Of a DNA stretch of 8,321 nt, positions 1 through 6,196 are shown piece by piece. The notes below the pieces were generated by a model. That model saw nothing but the letters and a program-made list of their open reading frames with translations. It ran no database searches and was not told where the DNA came from. The translations under genes and the position numbers were made by a program. This DNA comes from Bryobacteraceae bacterium (GTDB taxonomy: Bacteria; Acidobacteriota; Terriglobia; Bryobacterales; Bryobacteraceae), in the NCBI GenBank assembly GCA_014379815.1, contig JACMLA010000558.1:1-8321 (forward strand), in the 5' to 3' direction. Positions within the stretch are counted from its first letter, which is position 1, and every line of letters starts with the position of its first letter.

Positions 1-196
1 ACGCGCTGAGAGAATCGGGGGGCAGCTTCACGTTTGGAGCAGTTTCGCAGCCGGGACTGAGGTCCAGCTTTCGGTGCCCGGCAACCTCGCATTTCCTCCG
101 CGTCCCGGATCCATTCCACTCCTGAGACTTGTGAGATTCTTTTCGAGAAAAGCCCCGGTAAATGGCGATAGAGTCGTGAAAGGGAGTCAGGAATGA
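1..196 (+). CDS. Sensor histidine kinase, C-terminal fragment (5' end outside window)
   Basis: Reading from base 2, this frame is open to a TGA at 194-196. It encodes the last 64 residues of a NarX/DegS/LiaS-type (HisKA_3) histidine kinase. The visible start is RAERIGGQLHVWSS, then AGTEVQLSVPG, which matches the end of the HATPase_c domain: the G2-type GT motif and the final beta strand. About 30 basic and variable residues follow as a tail. In the family this domain binds ATP and phosphorylates a partner response regulator. The TGA overlaps the ATG of the next gene (ATGA, 193-196), so translational coupling and a cognate kinase-regulator pair are very likely. The sensing domain, and hence the stimulus, lies outside the window. 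The tail resembles those of large acidobacterial sensor kinases, which is an inference from memory. Confidence 0.85.
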   Translation, partial: RAERIGGQLHVWSSFAAGTEVQLSVPGNLAFPPRPGSIPLLRLVRFFSRKAPVNGDRVVKGSQE

Positions 197-819
197 GCAG
201 CGATCCCATAAGACTTTTCAGCGTAGACGACCACCCTCTTTTACGCGAGGGCATCTCGGCCATCGTCAACAGCCAGCCTGACATGGTTCTGGTTGCGCAG
301 GCCGCATGTGGCCGCGAAGCGATTCAAGGTTTCCGCGAGCACAACCCGGATGTCACGCTGATGGACCTGAGGCTTCCCGACATGAGCGGTATTGACGCAA
401 TGATCGCCATCCGTTCGGAGTTTAAAGAAGCACGGATCATTATGCTGACTACATTTGAGGGCGATGTAGAAATTCAGCGGGCCCTTGCAGCAGGAGCTCG
501 CGCCTACATGCTCAAGAGCATGCCGCCAAAGGAGCTGGTGGATGTGATCCGCCAGGTTCATGCAGGCAAAAAGCGAGTGCCCCCCGAGGTTGCGGCCCAC
601 CTTGCGGAGCATATGAGCGATGAAGCCCTTACCCTGCGCGAAGTAGAGGTCCTGAGGCACGTTGCCGGAGGCAACAGGAATCGTGACATTGCGGAACGGC
701 TCTTTATTTCGGAAGAGACAGTCAAAGTTCACATCAAGCACGTAATGGAGAAGCTTGGAGCCAGCGACCGTACGGAAGCTGTAGCCATTGGTGTGAGACG
801 CGGAATCATACAGCTTTAG
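193..819 (+). CDS. NarL/FixJ-family response regulator transcription factor
   Basis: This is a 208-residue two-domain regulator of the family's usual length. The receiver domain (about 6-122) shows the acidic pair D12-D13, the phosphoacceptor D58 in MDLRLPDMSG, T86/T87 and the conserved K108. The LuxR-type helix-turn-helix (about 147-208) begins LTLREVEVL and carries the recognition region ISEETVKVHIKHVMEKLGA. In this family, phosphorylation by the partner kinase promotes dimerisation and DNA binding. The ATG at 193 overlaps the kinase stop codon by 4 bp, with the purine-rich AAAGGGAGTCAG just upstream as ribosome binding site. All key residues are present. Its targets cannot be read from the sequence; the DoxX-like gene 148 bp downstream is one candidate. 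Confidence 0.95.
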   Translation: MSSDPIRLFSVDDHPLLREGISAIVNSQPDMVLVAQAACGREAIQGFREHNPDVTLMDLRLPDMSGIDAMIAIRSEFKEARIIMLTTFEGDVEIQRALAAGARAYMLKSMPPKELVDVIRQVHAGKKRVPPEVAAHLAEHMSDEALTLREVEVLRHVAGGNRNRDIAERLFISEETVKVHIKHVMEKLGASDRTEAVAIGVRRGIIQL

Positions 820-870
820 CCAAGGTCTCGCTCCAACCCTCCAGGCTGGCGAGTACCACCATCGTGTTAC

Positions 871-888
871 GAAAGTACAACAACTTTC
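871..888. other. Small inverted repeat in the gap between response regulator and DoxX-like gene
   Basis: GAAAGT (871-876) and ACTTTC (883-888) form a perfect 6-bp inverted repeat around a 6-nt spacer, about 50 bp after the regulator stop and 80 bp before the next start. It could be an operator half-site pair, perhaps for the adjacent NarL-type regulator, or a weak hairpin. The stem has low GC and no T tract follows, so I do not call it a terminator. A repeat this short may be chance. Confidence 0.25.
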
Positions 889-955
889 AGGGATTCGCTC
901 TTGCCGCCGAGCCGGTATCCTACTCAAGTGCACGTCCCCGAGTCTCAGCCTCAAC

Positions 956-961
956 AGGAGG
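956..961 (+). promoter_or_regulatory. Ribosome binding site AGGAGG that places the start of the DoxX-like gene
   Basis: A perfect AGGAGG lies 6 nt before the CTG at 968-970. No ATG, GTG or TTG occurs in the DoxX frame between 818 and the GTG at 1010. The protein translated from CTG starts with the family-like MQRLFSSFPGGWPG. The GTG at 1010 has only a poor GGTGG about 10 nt upstream, so this site favours CTG. Confidence 0.65.
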
Positions 962-967
962 CGTGAA

Positions 968-1381
968 CTGCAACGGCTGTTTTCCTCATTCCCTGGTGGC
1001 TGGCCTGGCGTGGCTCTCCTGTTGCTAAGGATTGCAGTAGGAGCATTGTCGCTTGCTCAAGGTGCTCTGCAATTAGCCGATCGGGAACACCCTGGTGTTT
1101 GGTCGGGCCTCGCGGGATTCCTGGCGCTGGCAGGCGGTGCCTCTTTGTTGCTTGGGCTCTTGACACCAATTGGGGGCGGAGTGGTCGCTCTCGGAACTGG
1201 CGCTACAGCGTTGTCTCTCTTACCGCTGCCAACATCAACCTTGTTCGACTCCGGGCTGTTCACCGCATTCGTAGCTATAGTTGCGGTCTCGATTGTGATT
1301 CTGGGCCCAGGGGCTCTTTCCATCGATGCCGTTCTTTTTGGACGTCGCGAAATAGTAATACCACATTCGTCCCGTCCTTGA
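968..1381 (+). CDS. DoxX-like small integral membrane protein, probable CTG start
   Basis: The product has 137 residues if translation begins at CTG 968, or 123 from GTG 1010. Four hydrophobic segments lie at about 15-36, 46-66, 69-86 and 95-113 (CTG numbering), as expected for the DoxX/DoxD-like fold. The N-terminus reads LFSSFPGGWPG and the C-terminus GPGALSIDAVLFGRRE; both resemble DoxX-family proteins I associate with Acidobacteriota. I choose the CTG because the upstream AGGAGG is ideally spaced and because the PGGWPG segment would be lost with the GTG start. The family's function is poorly known: some members are thiosulfate:quinone oxidoreductase subunits, others take part in redox stress responses. 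No specific role should be assigned here. It is probably co-regulated with, or controlled by, the upstream two-component pair. Confidence 0.8.
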   Translation: MQRLFSSFPGGWPGVALLLLRIAVGALSLAQGALQLADREHPGVWSGLAGFLALAGGASLLLGLLTPIGGGVVALGTGATALSLLPLPTSTLFDSGLFTAFVAIVAVSIVILGPGALSIDAVLFGRREIVIPHSSRP

Positions 1382-1422
1382 GGGCTGTCTTGCAATGGAT
1401 TAGAGGTTCTCACTACTACTAA

Positions 1423-1449
1423 AGTGGAATGGTTCCCCTCCACTATTTT
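1423..1449 (+). terminator. Possible rho-independent terminator after the DoxX-like gene
   Basis: AGTGGA (1423-1428) pairs with TCCACT (1439-1444) around a 10-nt loop, followed by ATTTT. The hairpin lies 41 bp past the DoxX-like stop codon. The perfect stem is only 6 bp and the T run is short, so this is a modest candidate. Confidence 0.4.
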
Positions 1450-1477
1450 AGAAATGCAATCTTACCCGATCTCGTAA

Positions 1478-1506
1478 TTGTGGCTGGCTTCTTCCTGCTG
1501 CAAAAT
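1478..1506 (+). promoter_or_regulatory. Weak sigma-70-like promoter candidate for the oxidoreductase gene
   Basis: TTGTGG (1478-1483) and CAAAAT (1501-1506) are separated by exactly 17 bp, placing a start site about 35 bp before the ATG at 1546. The boxes match the consensus at only 3/6 and 4/6 positions. Position is the main support. Confidence 0.22.
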
Positions 1507-1545
1507 GGACCCGTCTGTAGGGTTTGAAGAACAGGGAGTTAAGTT

Positions 1546-3024
1546 ATGGAAATTTACGAGAACCTGGTAATCGGAAGTGGAGAGGCGGGCAAGTATCTCG
1601 CATGGACGCTGGCAAGAGAGGGCCAGCGCACTGCGGTTGTGGAGCGTGACAAGGTGGGAGGATCCTGTCCGAACATCGCGTGCCTTCCCAGCAAAAACGT
1701 CATTCACAGTGCAAAGGTAGCCGCTTTCCTCCGGCGCGGCGAAGAGTTCGGCTTACGCGCCTGCTCGCCAGGGATCGAAATGAAATCCGTTCTCCGGAGG
1801 AAACAGAGAATGGTCGATAGGCTGGCTGCACAGCATCTCAGCCGCTTCGACACAAGCGGCGCCGAGCTCATTATGGGTGAAGCCCAATTAATAGGCCCGA
1901 GAGTCGTACAAGTGCACTTGAAACAGGGTGGATTCCGAACCATTGCCGCAGATCGCGTCTTCCTCAATCTGGGAACCCGGGCAAGCATTCCAAATGTACC
2001 CGGTCTGTCTGCAGCCAGACCTATGACACACATCGAGGCACTTGACCTGAACTGCGTGCCAGACCACCTGATCGTGCTTGGCGGCGGATACGTAGGACTT
2101 GAACTGGCACAAGCTATGCGTCGATTTGGAGCGCGCGTGACAGTGGTCGAGAGGGGCGAAAGGCTGGTCTCCGATGAGGATACCGATGTCAGCGCTGCAT
2201 TGCTTGAGTTATGTCGTGACGAAGGCATCGATGTAGTGCTCGAAGCAAACTTGCTCCGGGTGAACGGTCAGTCGGGCAGCAATGTGCAAGTAATCGTGGA
2301 GTGCCCGGATCGATGCCTGTTCCTTGATGGTAGTCACACGTTAGTAGCTGCCGGGCGCAGTCCCAACACTCATTCCATAGGTCTGGATAAGGCCGGGGTG
2401 GAACTCGACACTCGCGGGTACATTGCAGTCGATGACCGGCTTCGTACAACTGCCGAGCATGTTTGGGCCATGGGGGATTGCGCGGGGAGTCCGCAGTTTA
2501 CTCACGCGGCTTTCGACGATTACCGCATCGTACACAACAACCTCAAAGGTGGAAATCGCACAACGATCAACCGGCTGGTGCCTCACTGCATGTTTACCGA
2601 TCCGGAACTGGTCCGCATCGGACTGAACGAGTCGGATGCCAGGCGCCTGAATGTGAGCTACCGGCTGGCCACGCTGCCCTTCGACCAGGTTATGAGGACA
2701 CGAACGCTGTCTGAACCACGGGGCTTCATGAAGATGTTGATCGACACGCAATCTGATCGGATACTCGGGTTTACCGCGTTTGGTGCTGAAGCAAGCGAAC
2801 TCCTGGCAGCGGTGCAGACGGCCATGCTTGGGGGAATGCCTTACACTGCCATTCGTGATGCTATCTTCACGCATCCAACGATAGCCGAGGGTCTGGTATT
2901 TCTTTTGTCAGAGGTCAAGGAAGCAGGGTCCACATACAGTCGCCCAAGCCACTCCATAAATTCGGATGACTTGTATAAAGGGATTCTGAACCACGTCGAG
3001 CCAGCCTCCGCTAACACTATGTAG
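1546..3024 (+). CDS. FAD-dependent pyridine nucleotide-disulfide oxidoreductase, mercuric reductase/dihydrolipoamide dehydrogenase-like
   Basis: This 492-residue flavoprotein is in the class I disulfide reductase family. The FAD-binding GSGEAG motif is at 10-15. The redox-active disulfide is C41/C46 in GGSCPNIACLPSKN, a CxxxxC arrangement. The NAD(P)-binding motif GGGYVGLE is at 179-186, the second FAD motif VWAMGDCAG ends near 314 with D311, and the dimerisation domain carries the catalytic HPTxxE (H442, E447). Such enzymes pass electrons from NAD(P)H through FAD to the disulfide. Similar proteins are often annotated mercuric reductase, but this one has no N-terminal heavy-metal domain and no C-terminal cysteine pair, and no mer genes are nearby, so mercury reduction is doubtful. 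Lipoamide use is also unproven, as no 2-oxoacid dehydrogenase genes are present. AGGGAG at 1533-1538, 7 nt before the ATG, supports the start. The substrate is unknown. Confidence 0.9.
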   Translation: MEIYENLVIGSGEAGKYLAWTLAREGQRTAVVERDKVGGSCPNIACLPSKNVIHSAKVAAFLRRGEEFGLRACSPGIEMKSVLRRKQRMVDRLAAQHLSRFDTSGAELIMGEAQLIGPRVVQVHLKQGGFRTIAADRVFLNLGTRASIPNVPGLSAARPMTHIEALDLNCVPDHLIVLGGGYVGLELAQAMRRFGARVTVVERGERLVSDEDTDVSAALLELCRDEGIDVVLEANLLRVNGQSGSNVQVIVECPDRCLFLDGSHTLVAAGRSPNTHSIGLDKAGVELDTRGYIAVDDRLRTTAEHVWAMGDCAGSPQFTHAAFDDYRIVHNNLKGGNRTTINRLVPHCMFTDPELVRIGLNESDARRLNVSYRLATLPFDQVMRTRTLSEPRGFMKMLIDTQSDRILGFTAFGAEASELLAAVQTAMLGGMPYTAIRDAIFTHPTIAEGLVFLLSEVKEAGSTYSRPSHSINSDDLYKGILNHVEPASANTM

Positions 3025-3029
3025 CGGAG
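3006..3029 (+). terminator. Perfect hairpin spanning the oxidoreductase stop codon; possible terminator or attenuator
   Basis: CTCCGCTA (3006-3013) and TAGCGGAG (3022-3029) form a perfect 8-bp stem with an 8-nt loop. The TAG stop codon (3022-3024) is in the 3' arm. The bases that follow are A/T-rich (TATTCATAAAT) but lack a clean T run. It lies 35 bp before the next start codon on the same strand. It may reduce read-through to the hydrolase, stabilise the 3' end of the upstream message, or slow ribosomes at termination. Confidence 0.5.
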
Positions 3030-3064
3030 TATTCATAAATCTAAACGTTAGGGAGGGTATCACT

Positions 3065-3964
3065 ATGTCCATTGCAAGTGTTTCTGTTGCCAGACAGGAG
3101 TCCGTTCGTTTTAAAAGCGTGCGGGTTGCCGGTCTTGATATTGCCTATCGGGAAGTCGGCCCGCAGGGTGCACCCGCAATTCTGCTGCTGCACGGCTTTC
3201 CGACCTCATCGAACATGTTCCGCAACTTAATGCCTCGCCTTGCCGGGCGCTTTCGCCTTATAGCACCTGACTATCCCGGCTTCGGCCAGAGCAGCATGCC
3301 GGAACCTGCATCGTTTCCCTACACATTCGAGAACATTACCAACGTCGTAGAGGAGTTGGTGGAAAAGATCGGACTTCAGAAATTCTCCATGTACGTGATG
3401 GATTACGGCGCACCAGTCGGATATCGCCTCGCGCTACGGCATCCTCAGCGCGTTCAGGCCTTAATCATTCAGAACGGCAATGCTTACGACGAGGGATTGC
3501 TGGAGTTCTGGGATCCTATGAAGGCGTACTGGAAAGATCCAACGGCTGAGAACCGGGCCGCTCTGCATTTTCTGGTCGAACCCAAGGCAACGAAGTGGCA
3601 GTATGAAAACGGCGTCGCAGACACAACCCTGCTCGACCCGACAACCTGGCTCGTGGATCAGGTCGGGCTCGATCGTCCGGGAAACAGGGATGTCCAGATG
3701 GATCTTTTCTACGACTATCGGACCAACGTGCCGCTATACCCGGATTTCCAGGCCTACTTCCGGAGCTATCAACCGCCGGCCCTAATCGTTTGGGGCAAGA
3801 ACGACGTGATCTTTCCGGCGGAAGGCGCAGCGCCCTACGCACGGGATCTCACTACGCTTGAAACCAACTTGATGGATACAGGCCATTTCGCATTAGAGAC
3901 GCATCTGGAGGAGATCGCGACCCGCATCGAAGAGTTTCTTGGGAAGCACGGTCAGGCTCATTAG
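3065..3964 (+). CDS. Alpha/beta hydrolase with aspartate nucleophile (epoxide hydrolase/dehalogenase-like)
   Basis: The protein has 299 residues and a typical alpha/beta hydrolase core. The oxyanion-hole motif HGFP is at 43-46 and the strand-4 segment APDYPGFGQS at 67-76. The nucleophile elbow YVMDYGAPVG gives D113 as nucleophile, D247 (WGKND) is the likely acid and H274 (TGHFALE) the catalytic base. A cap region spans about 138-230. An aspartate nucleophile is known from epoxide hydrolases and haloalkane or haloacetate dehalogenases, where it forms a covalent ester with the substrate. The residue after it is Tyr rather than the halide-binding Trp of classical haloalkane dehalogenases, so an epoxide hydrolase or uncharacterised relative seems likelier. 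There is no signal peptide, so it is probably cytoplasmic. AGGGAGG (3050-3056), 8 nt upstream, supports the ATG. It follows the oxidoreductase by 40 bp, possibly in one transcript. Confidence 0.88.
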   Translation: MSIASVSVARQESVRFKSVRVAGLDIAYREVGPQGAPAILLLHGFPTSSNMFRNLMPRLAGRFRLIAPDYPGFGQSSMPEPASFPYTFENITNVVEELVEKIGLQKFSMYVMDYGAPVGYRLALRHPQRVQALIIQNGNAYDEGLLEFWDPMKAYWKDPTAENRAALHFLVEPKATKWQYENGVADTTLLDPTTWLVDQVGLDRPGNRDVQMDLFYDYRTNVPLYPDFQAYFRSYQPPALIVWGKNDVIFPAEGAAPYARDLTTLETNLMDTGHFALETHLEEIATRIEEFLGKHGQAH

Positions 3965-3977
3965 GTTACTCCAAAAG

Positions 3978-4008
3978 TGAAGCGGGCCCGATACTACGGC
4001 CCGCTTCA
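3978..4008 (-). terminator. Strong rho-independent-type terminator between converging genes
   Basis: TGAAGCGGGCC (3978-3988) and GGCCCGCTTCA (3998-4008) form a perfect 11-bp GC-rich stem with a 9-nt loop. On the minus strand the stem is followed by CTTTTGG, giving a short U run, so it best serves the leftward lipase transcript. On the plus strand no T tract follows, but the hairpin begins only 13 bp past the hydrolase stop and may also act there. Confidence 0.78.
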
Positions 4009-4048
4009 TAGAAAGTGCCCGGTTGTGACTGGCTATGGAGTGCAGCAG

Positions 4049-4903
4049 CTAGGATGGCAAGACTCGCGCTTTAATCCAGCTTTGAATGTCTGCCATGACT
4101 AGTTCCTTGTCGATGTCATTCAGCAGGTCATGATAGTGGCCTTCATACAGTTTGAGAGTTTTGTCTCTCGAACCCGCGTGGTCGTAAAAGAACTGGCTGC
4201 CGCCCGGCATGGTTACCTTGTCCATCGTGCCGTGCAGGATAAGCACCGGCAATGTGATCAGAGGGAACTCTTTTTTGAGTCGCTCATCGGCGCGAACCAT
4301 CTCGGCCACTGTCAACGTTGGCTGGACTTCGTTGGCCAGCAACGGATCCTCGTTCAAGGTTCTGACGACCTCAGGATCGCGGGAGAAGTGCTGGTTCTCC
4401 AGTTTCAACACGTGGACGTGCGGCACCAGGTGGCTCAGTCCCTTGACGACCGAAAGCTCGGCCTCTGGCCCGGGTAGCTGAAACGCGAAGCTTTCGCATA
4501 TGAATCCGGCGAGTTCGGCCTGATGCTCGAGCGTGTAGACGCAGGAAATCACGCCGCCCGCGCTATGGCCCAACAGGAACACTGGCAGACCTGCTTCGCG
4601 CGATTTTGCGAGTGAGATCAGGCTCTCTACGTCGCTAATGTAGTCCGACACGTTCTCGATGAAGAAACGCTCTCCGCTGGATTGTCCGCGGCCGCGCAGA
4701 TCCAGTGCGTAAACGGCCAATCCGGCGGAAGTCAGCTGCTCGGCAACCCATGTGTAGTACCCACTATGGGAGTTGAACCCGTGTACGATTGCAACGACAC
4801 CGGTTGCCTTCGCGATGGGCCTCCAGGATCTGATGAAGATCTTGACTCCACCTGCGCTTTCCAGCCTTTCTTCTCGCGCAGCAACACACACTTCTTGCGT
4901 CAT
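4049..4903 (-). CDS. Monoacylglycerol lipase/lysophospholipase-like alpha/beta hydrolase (Hydrolase_4 family)
   Basis: The protein has 284 residues, close to bacterial monoacylglycerol lipases. The oxyanion-hole region is VHGFNSHSGYY (from 40). ALDLRGRGQSSGER (66-79) is characteristic of this family. The nucleophile elbow GHSAGG contains S114; D228 (LHGTMDKVT) and H258 (YEGHYHDLLND) complete the triad. Relatives release fatty acids from monoglycerides or lysophospholipids; the real substrate here is not shown. No signal peptide or membrane segment is visible, so it is probably cytoplasmic. AAGGAGG (4910-4916, minus strand), 6 nt before the ATG, is a strong ribosome binding site. The gene lies 138 bp downstream of another minus-strand hydrolase, but a promoter-like sequence in the gap suggests its own transcription. 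Confidence 0.9.
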   Translation of the reverse strand: MTQEVCVAAREERLESAGGVKIFIRSWRPIAKATGVVAIVHGFNSHSGYYTWVAEQLTSAGLAVYALDLRGRGQSSGERFFIENVSDYISDVESLISLAKSREAGLPVFLLGHSAGGVISCVYTLEHQAELAGFICESFAFQLPGPEAELSVVKGLSHLVPHVHVLKLENQHFSRDPEVVRTLNEDPLLANEVQPTLTVAEMVRADERLKKEFPLITLPVLILHGTMDKVTMPGGSQFFYDHAGSRDKTLKLYEGHYHDLLNDIDKELVMADIQSWIKARVLPS

Positions 4904-4942
4904 AGACCGCCTCCTTTTGTTCGTTTAGAGCAGACAACCACA

Positions 4943-4987
4943 GTGACGTTTCTATTGCCAGCTATAGCAAGCGGCAACTGACGTCAC
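4943..4987 (-). promoter_or_regulatory. Promoter-like boxes inside a nested dyad upstream of the lipase gene
   Basis: On the minus strand TTGCCG (4977-4972) and TAGAAA (4954-4949) are separated by exactly 17 bp, each matching the sigma-70 consensus at 4/6 positions. They would place transcription start about 25 bp before the ribosome binding site. Three inverted repeats share nearly the same centre near 4965: GTGACGT/ACGTCAC (4943-4949 and 4981-4987), TTGCC/GGCAA (4955-4959 and 4973-4977), and the 8-bp palindrome GCTATAGC (4961-4968) in the spacer. This looks like a regulated promoter. The same structure could fold in RNA as a terminator of the upstream chloroperoxidase gene, but no U run follows. 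Confidence 0.42.
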
Positions 4988-5041
4988 ATGTTTCGAATGG
5001 GACTTCTTAAGTAAGGTGACCGCCCGCCTCTGCCCGGCTAG

Positions 5042-5866
5042 TTACGCTGTGAGGAACTCCAGCAGATCGCTATTCAACTGATCTTTGTGAGTGTCCGTCA
5101 TGGCGTGAGGCGCGCCTGCATAGACCTTCAGCGTCGCGCCCTTCACGAGTTTGGAGGACATTAAAGCTGCTGAACCAATGGGAACAATCTGATCGTCATC
5201 GCCGTGCAGAATCAGGGTGGGCACGTCAAACTTCTTCAGATCGTCGGTGAAGTCTGTCTCAGAAAAGGCTTTGATGCAATCGAGAGCGTTCTTATGCCCG
5301 GCCTGCATTCCCTGGAGCCAGAACCAGTCGATCAAGCCCTGAGACACCTTAGCGCCTGGCCGATTGAAACCGAAGAACGGACCCGTAGCGAGATCCTTGT
5401 AGAACTGCGAACGGTCTGCAATGGACTTCGCGCGCAGGTCATCGAAAACCCCGATGGGCAATCCACCGGGATTCGCTTCTGTTTTTAGCATCAGAGGCGG
5501 AACCGCAGAGATCAGAGCCGCTTTCGCCACACGTCCGGTGCCATGGCGGCCGATATAGCGGGCTACTTCGCCTCCGCCTGTCGAGAAACCAATCACCGCG
5601 GCACCTTTCAAATCGAGCGTTTCGATAAGCGTCGCGAGGTCATCCGCATACGTATCCATCTCATTGCCGTGCCAGGGCTGGCTCGACCGGCCATGGCCAC
5701 GCCGGTCATGGGCAATACACCGATACCCTTTGGAGGCGAGGAACAGCATCTGCCCTTCCCAACTGTCCGAACTAAGAGGCCATCCATGGCTGAACACCAC
5801 CGGTTGACCTGTTCCCCAGTCTTTGTAGTAAATCTCCGTGTGATCTTTCAATGTGATGATGCTCAT
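5042..5866 (-). CDS. Cofactor-free chloroperoxidase/arylesterase-type alpha/beta hydrolase
   Basis: This 274-residue protein is close in length and motifs to the Pseudomonas fluorescens arylesterase/non-heme chloroperoxidase family. Visible are [11 protein letters not shown] (26-36), [13 protein letters not shown] (53-65), the nucleophile elbow [12 protein letters not shown] with S95, D225 in [10 protein letters not shown] and H254 in [10 protein letters not shown]. These enzymes hydrolyse aryl and small esters and, with acetate and peroxide, form peracids that oxidise halides without heme or metal. The position equal to Leu29 of the Pseudomonas esterase is proline here (P30), the residue linked to higher perhydrolase activity. 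No signal peptide is seen. GGAGG (5875-5879, minus strand) is 8 nt before the ATG. It reads divergently from the heme-copper oxidase assembly operon. Confidence 0.9.
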   Translation of the reverse strand: MSIITLKDHTEIYYKDWGTGQPVVFSHGWPLSSDSWEGQMLFLASKGYRCIAHDRRGHGRSSQPWHGNEMDTYADDLATLIETLDLKGAAVIGFSTGGGEVARYIGRHGTGRVAKAALISAVPPLMLKTEANPGGLPIGVFDDLRAKSIADRSQFYKDLATGPFFGFNRPGAKVSQGLIDWFWLQGMQAGHKNALDCIKAFSETDFTDDLKKFDVPTLILHGDDDQIVPIGSAALMSSKLVKGATLKVYAGAPHAMTDTHKDQLNSDLLEFLTA

Positions 5867-6196
5867 TTCGCTTGCCTCCGTTAAGCAGGATGAGCCATCC
5901 GAGCATAAAAACCATCACGATATCGGGCCATCTTTTGCTAACCCCACCGGAGGACCGCGACATCACACGTCTGTGGTACTTAGTAGCCGGGCTTGCCGAT
6001 CAACAAACGCACCTTTGGCCTTCTGAGGGTTAAGACAGTCGACTTTAAGCGAATCGAAGGAGGGGTAGGCGCTCTCTAATCCAGTGAGGCCAGAATTTCT
6101 ACACTTTAGCAGGAACTCTGTGGGTGCGTGCTGTACAATCTAAGTGCGTGCGCGTCCATTGTGTCAGTGCATAAGGGTAGAGCCTGGCAGAGGTAA
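5867..6196. other. Divergent intergenic region between chloroperoxidase and cyoE genes
   Basis: These 330 bp must hold the promoters of the leftward chloroperoxidase gene and the rightward cyoE operon. I see no credible coding sequence, tRNA or known riboswitch. Small elements are GGATG-AGC-CATCC (5888-5900), which would sit in the chloroperoxidase leader; the palindrome CGATATCG (5918-5925); and a TACAAT (6134-6139) that could be a -10 box for cyoE but lacks a well-spaced -35. The octamer GTGCGTGC flanks that TACAAT. None of the promoters can be assigned firmly. Confidence 0.5.
6124..6151 (+). repeat. Direct repeat GTGCGTGC flanking a TACAAT upstream of cyoE
   Basis: GTGCGTGC occurs at 6124-6131 and 6144-6151, spaced 20 bp start to start, about two helical turns. 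The -10-like TACAAT (6134-6139) lies between the copies and the cyoE start is 45 bp downstream. Tandem sites at this spacing are compatible with a regulator binding one DNA face. The unit is short and GC-rich, so chance is possible. Confidence 0.3.

Noticed and set aside
139..152. Near-palindrome CTTTTC-GA-GAAAAG before the response regulator
   Set aside because: It lies inside the kinase C-terminal coding sequence and arises from ordinary Phe-Ser-Arg-Lys codons; no terminator or promoter context fits.
241..954. Long minus-strand open frame opposite the response regulator
   Set aside because: It is antisense to a clear NarL-family gene, has no family motifs and has low-complexity shadow composition.
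1057..1443. Minus-strand open frame opposite the DoxX-like gene
   Set aside because: It mirrors a well-supported membrane protein gene and shows no recognisable domain.
2341..2874. Minus-strand open frame within the oxidoreductase gene
   Set aside because: It is a shadow of the FAD enzyme frame, whose motifs are intact throughout.
5772..5966. Small minus-strand frame with a hydrophobic stretch overlapping the chloroperoxidase start
   Set aside because: Most of it overlaps the chloroperoxidase gene in another frame, it has no good ribosome binding site and its composition fits a chance frame.
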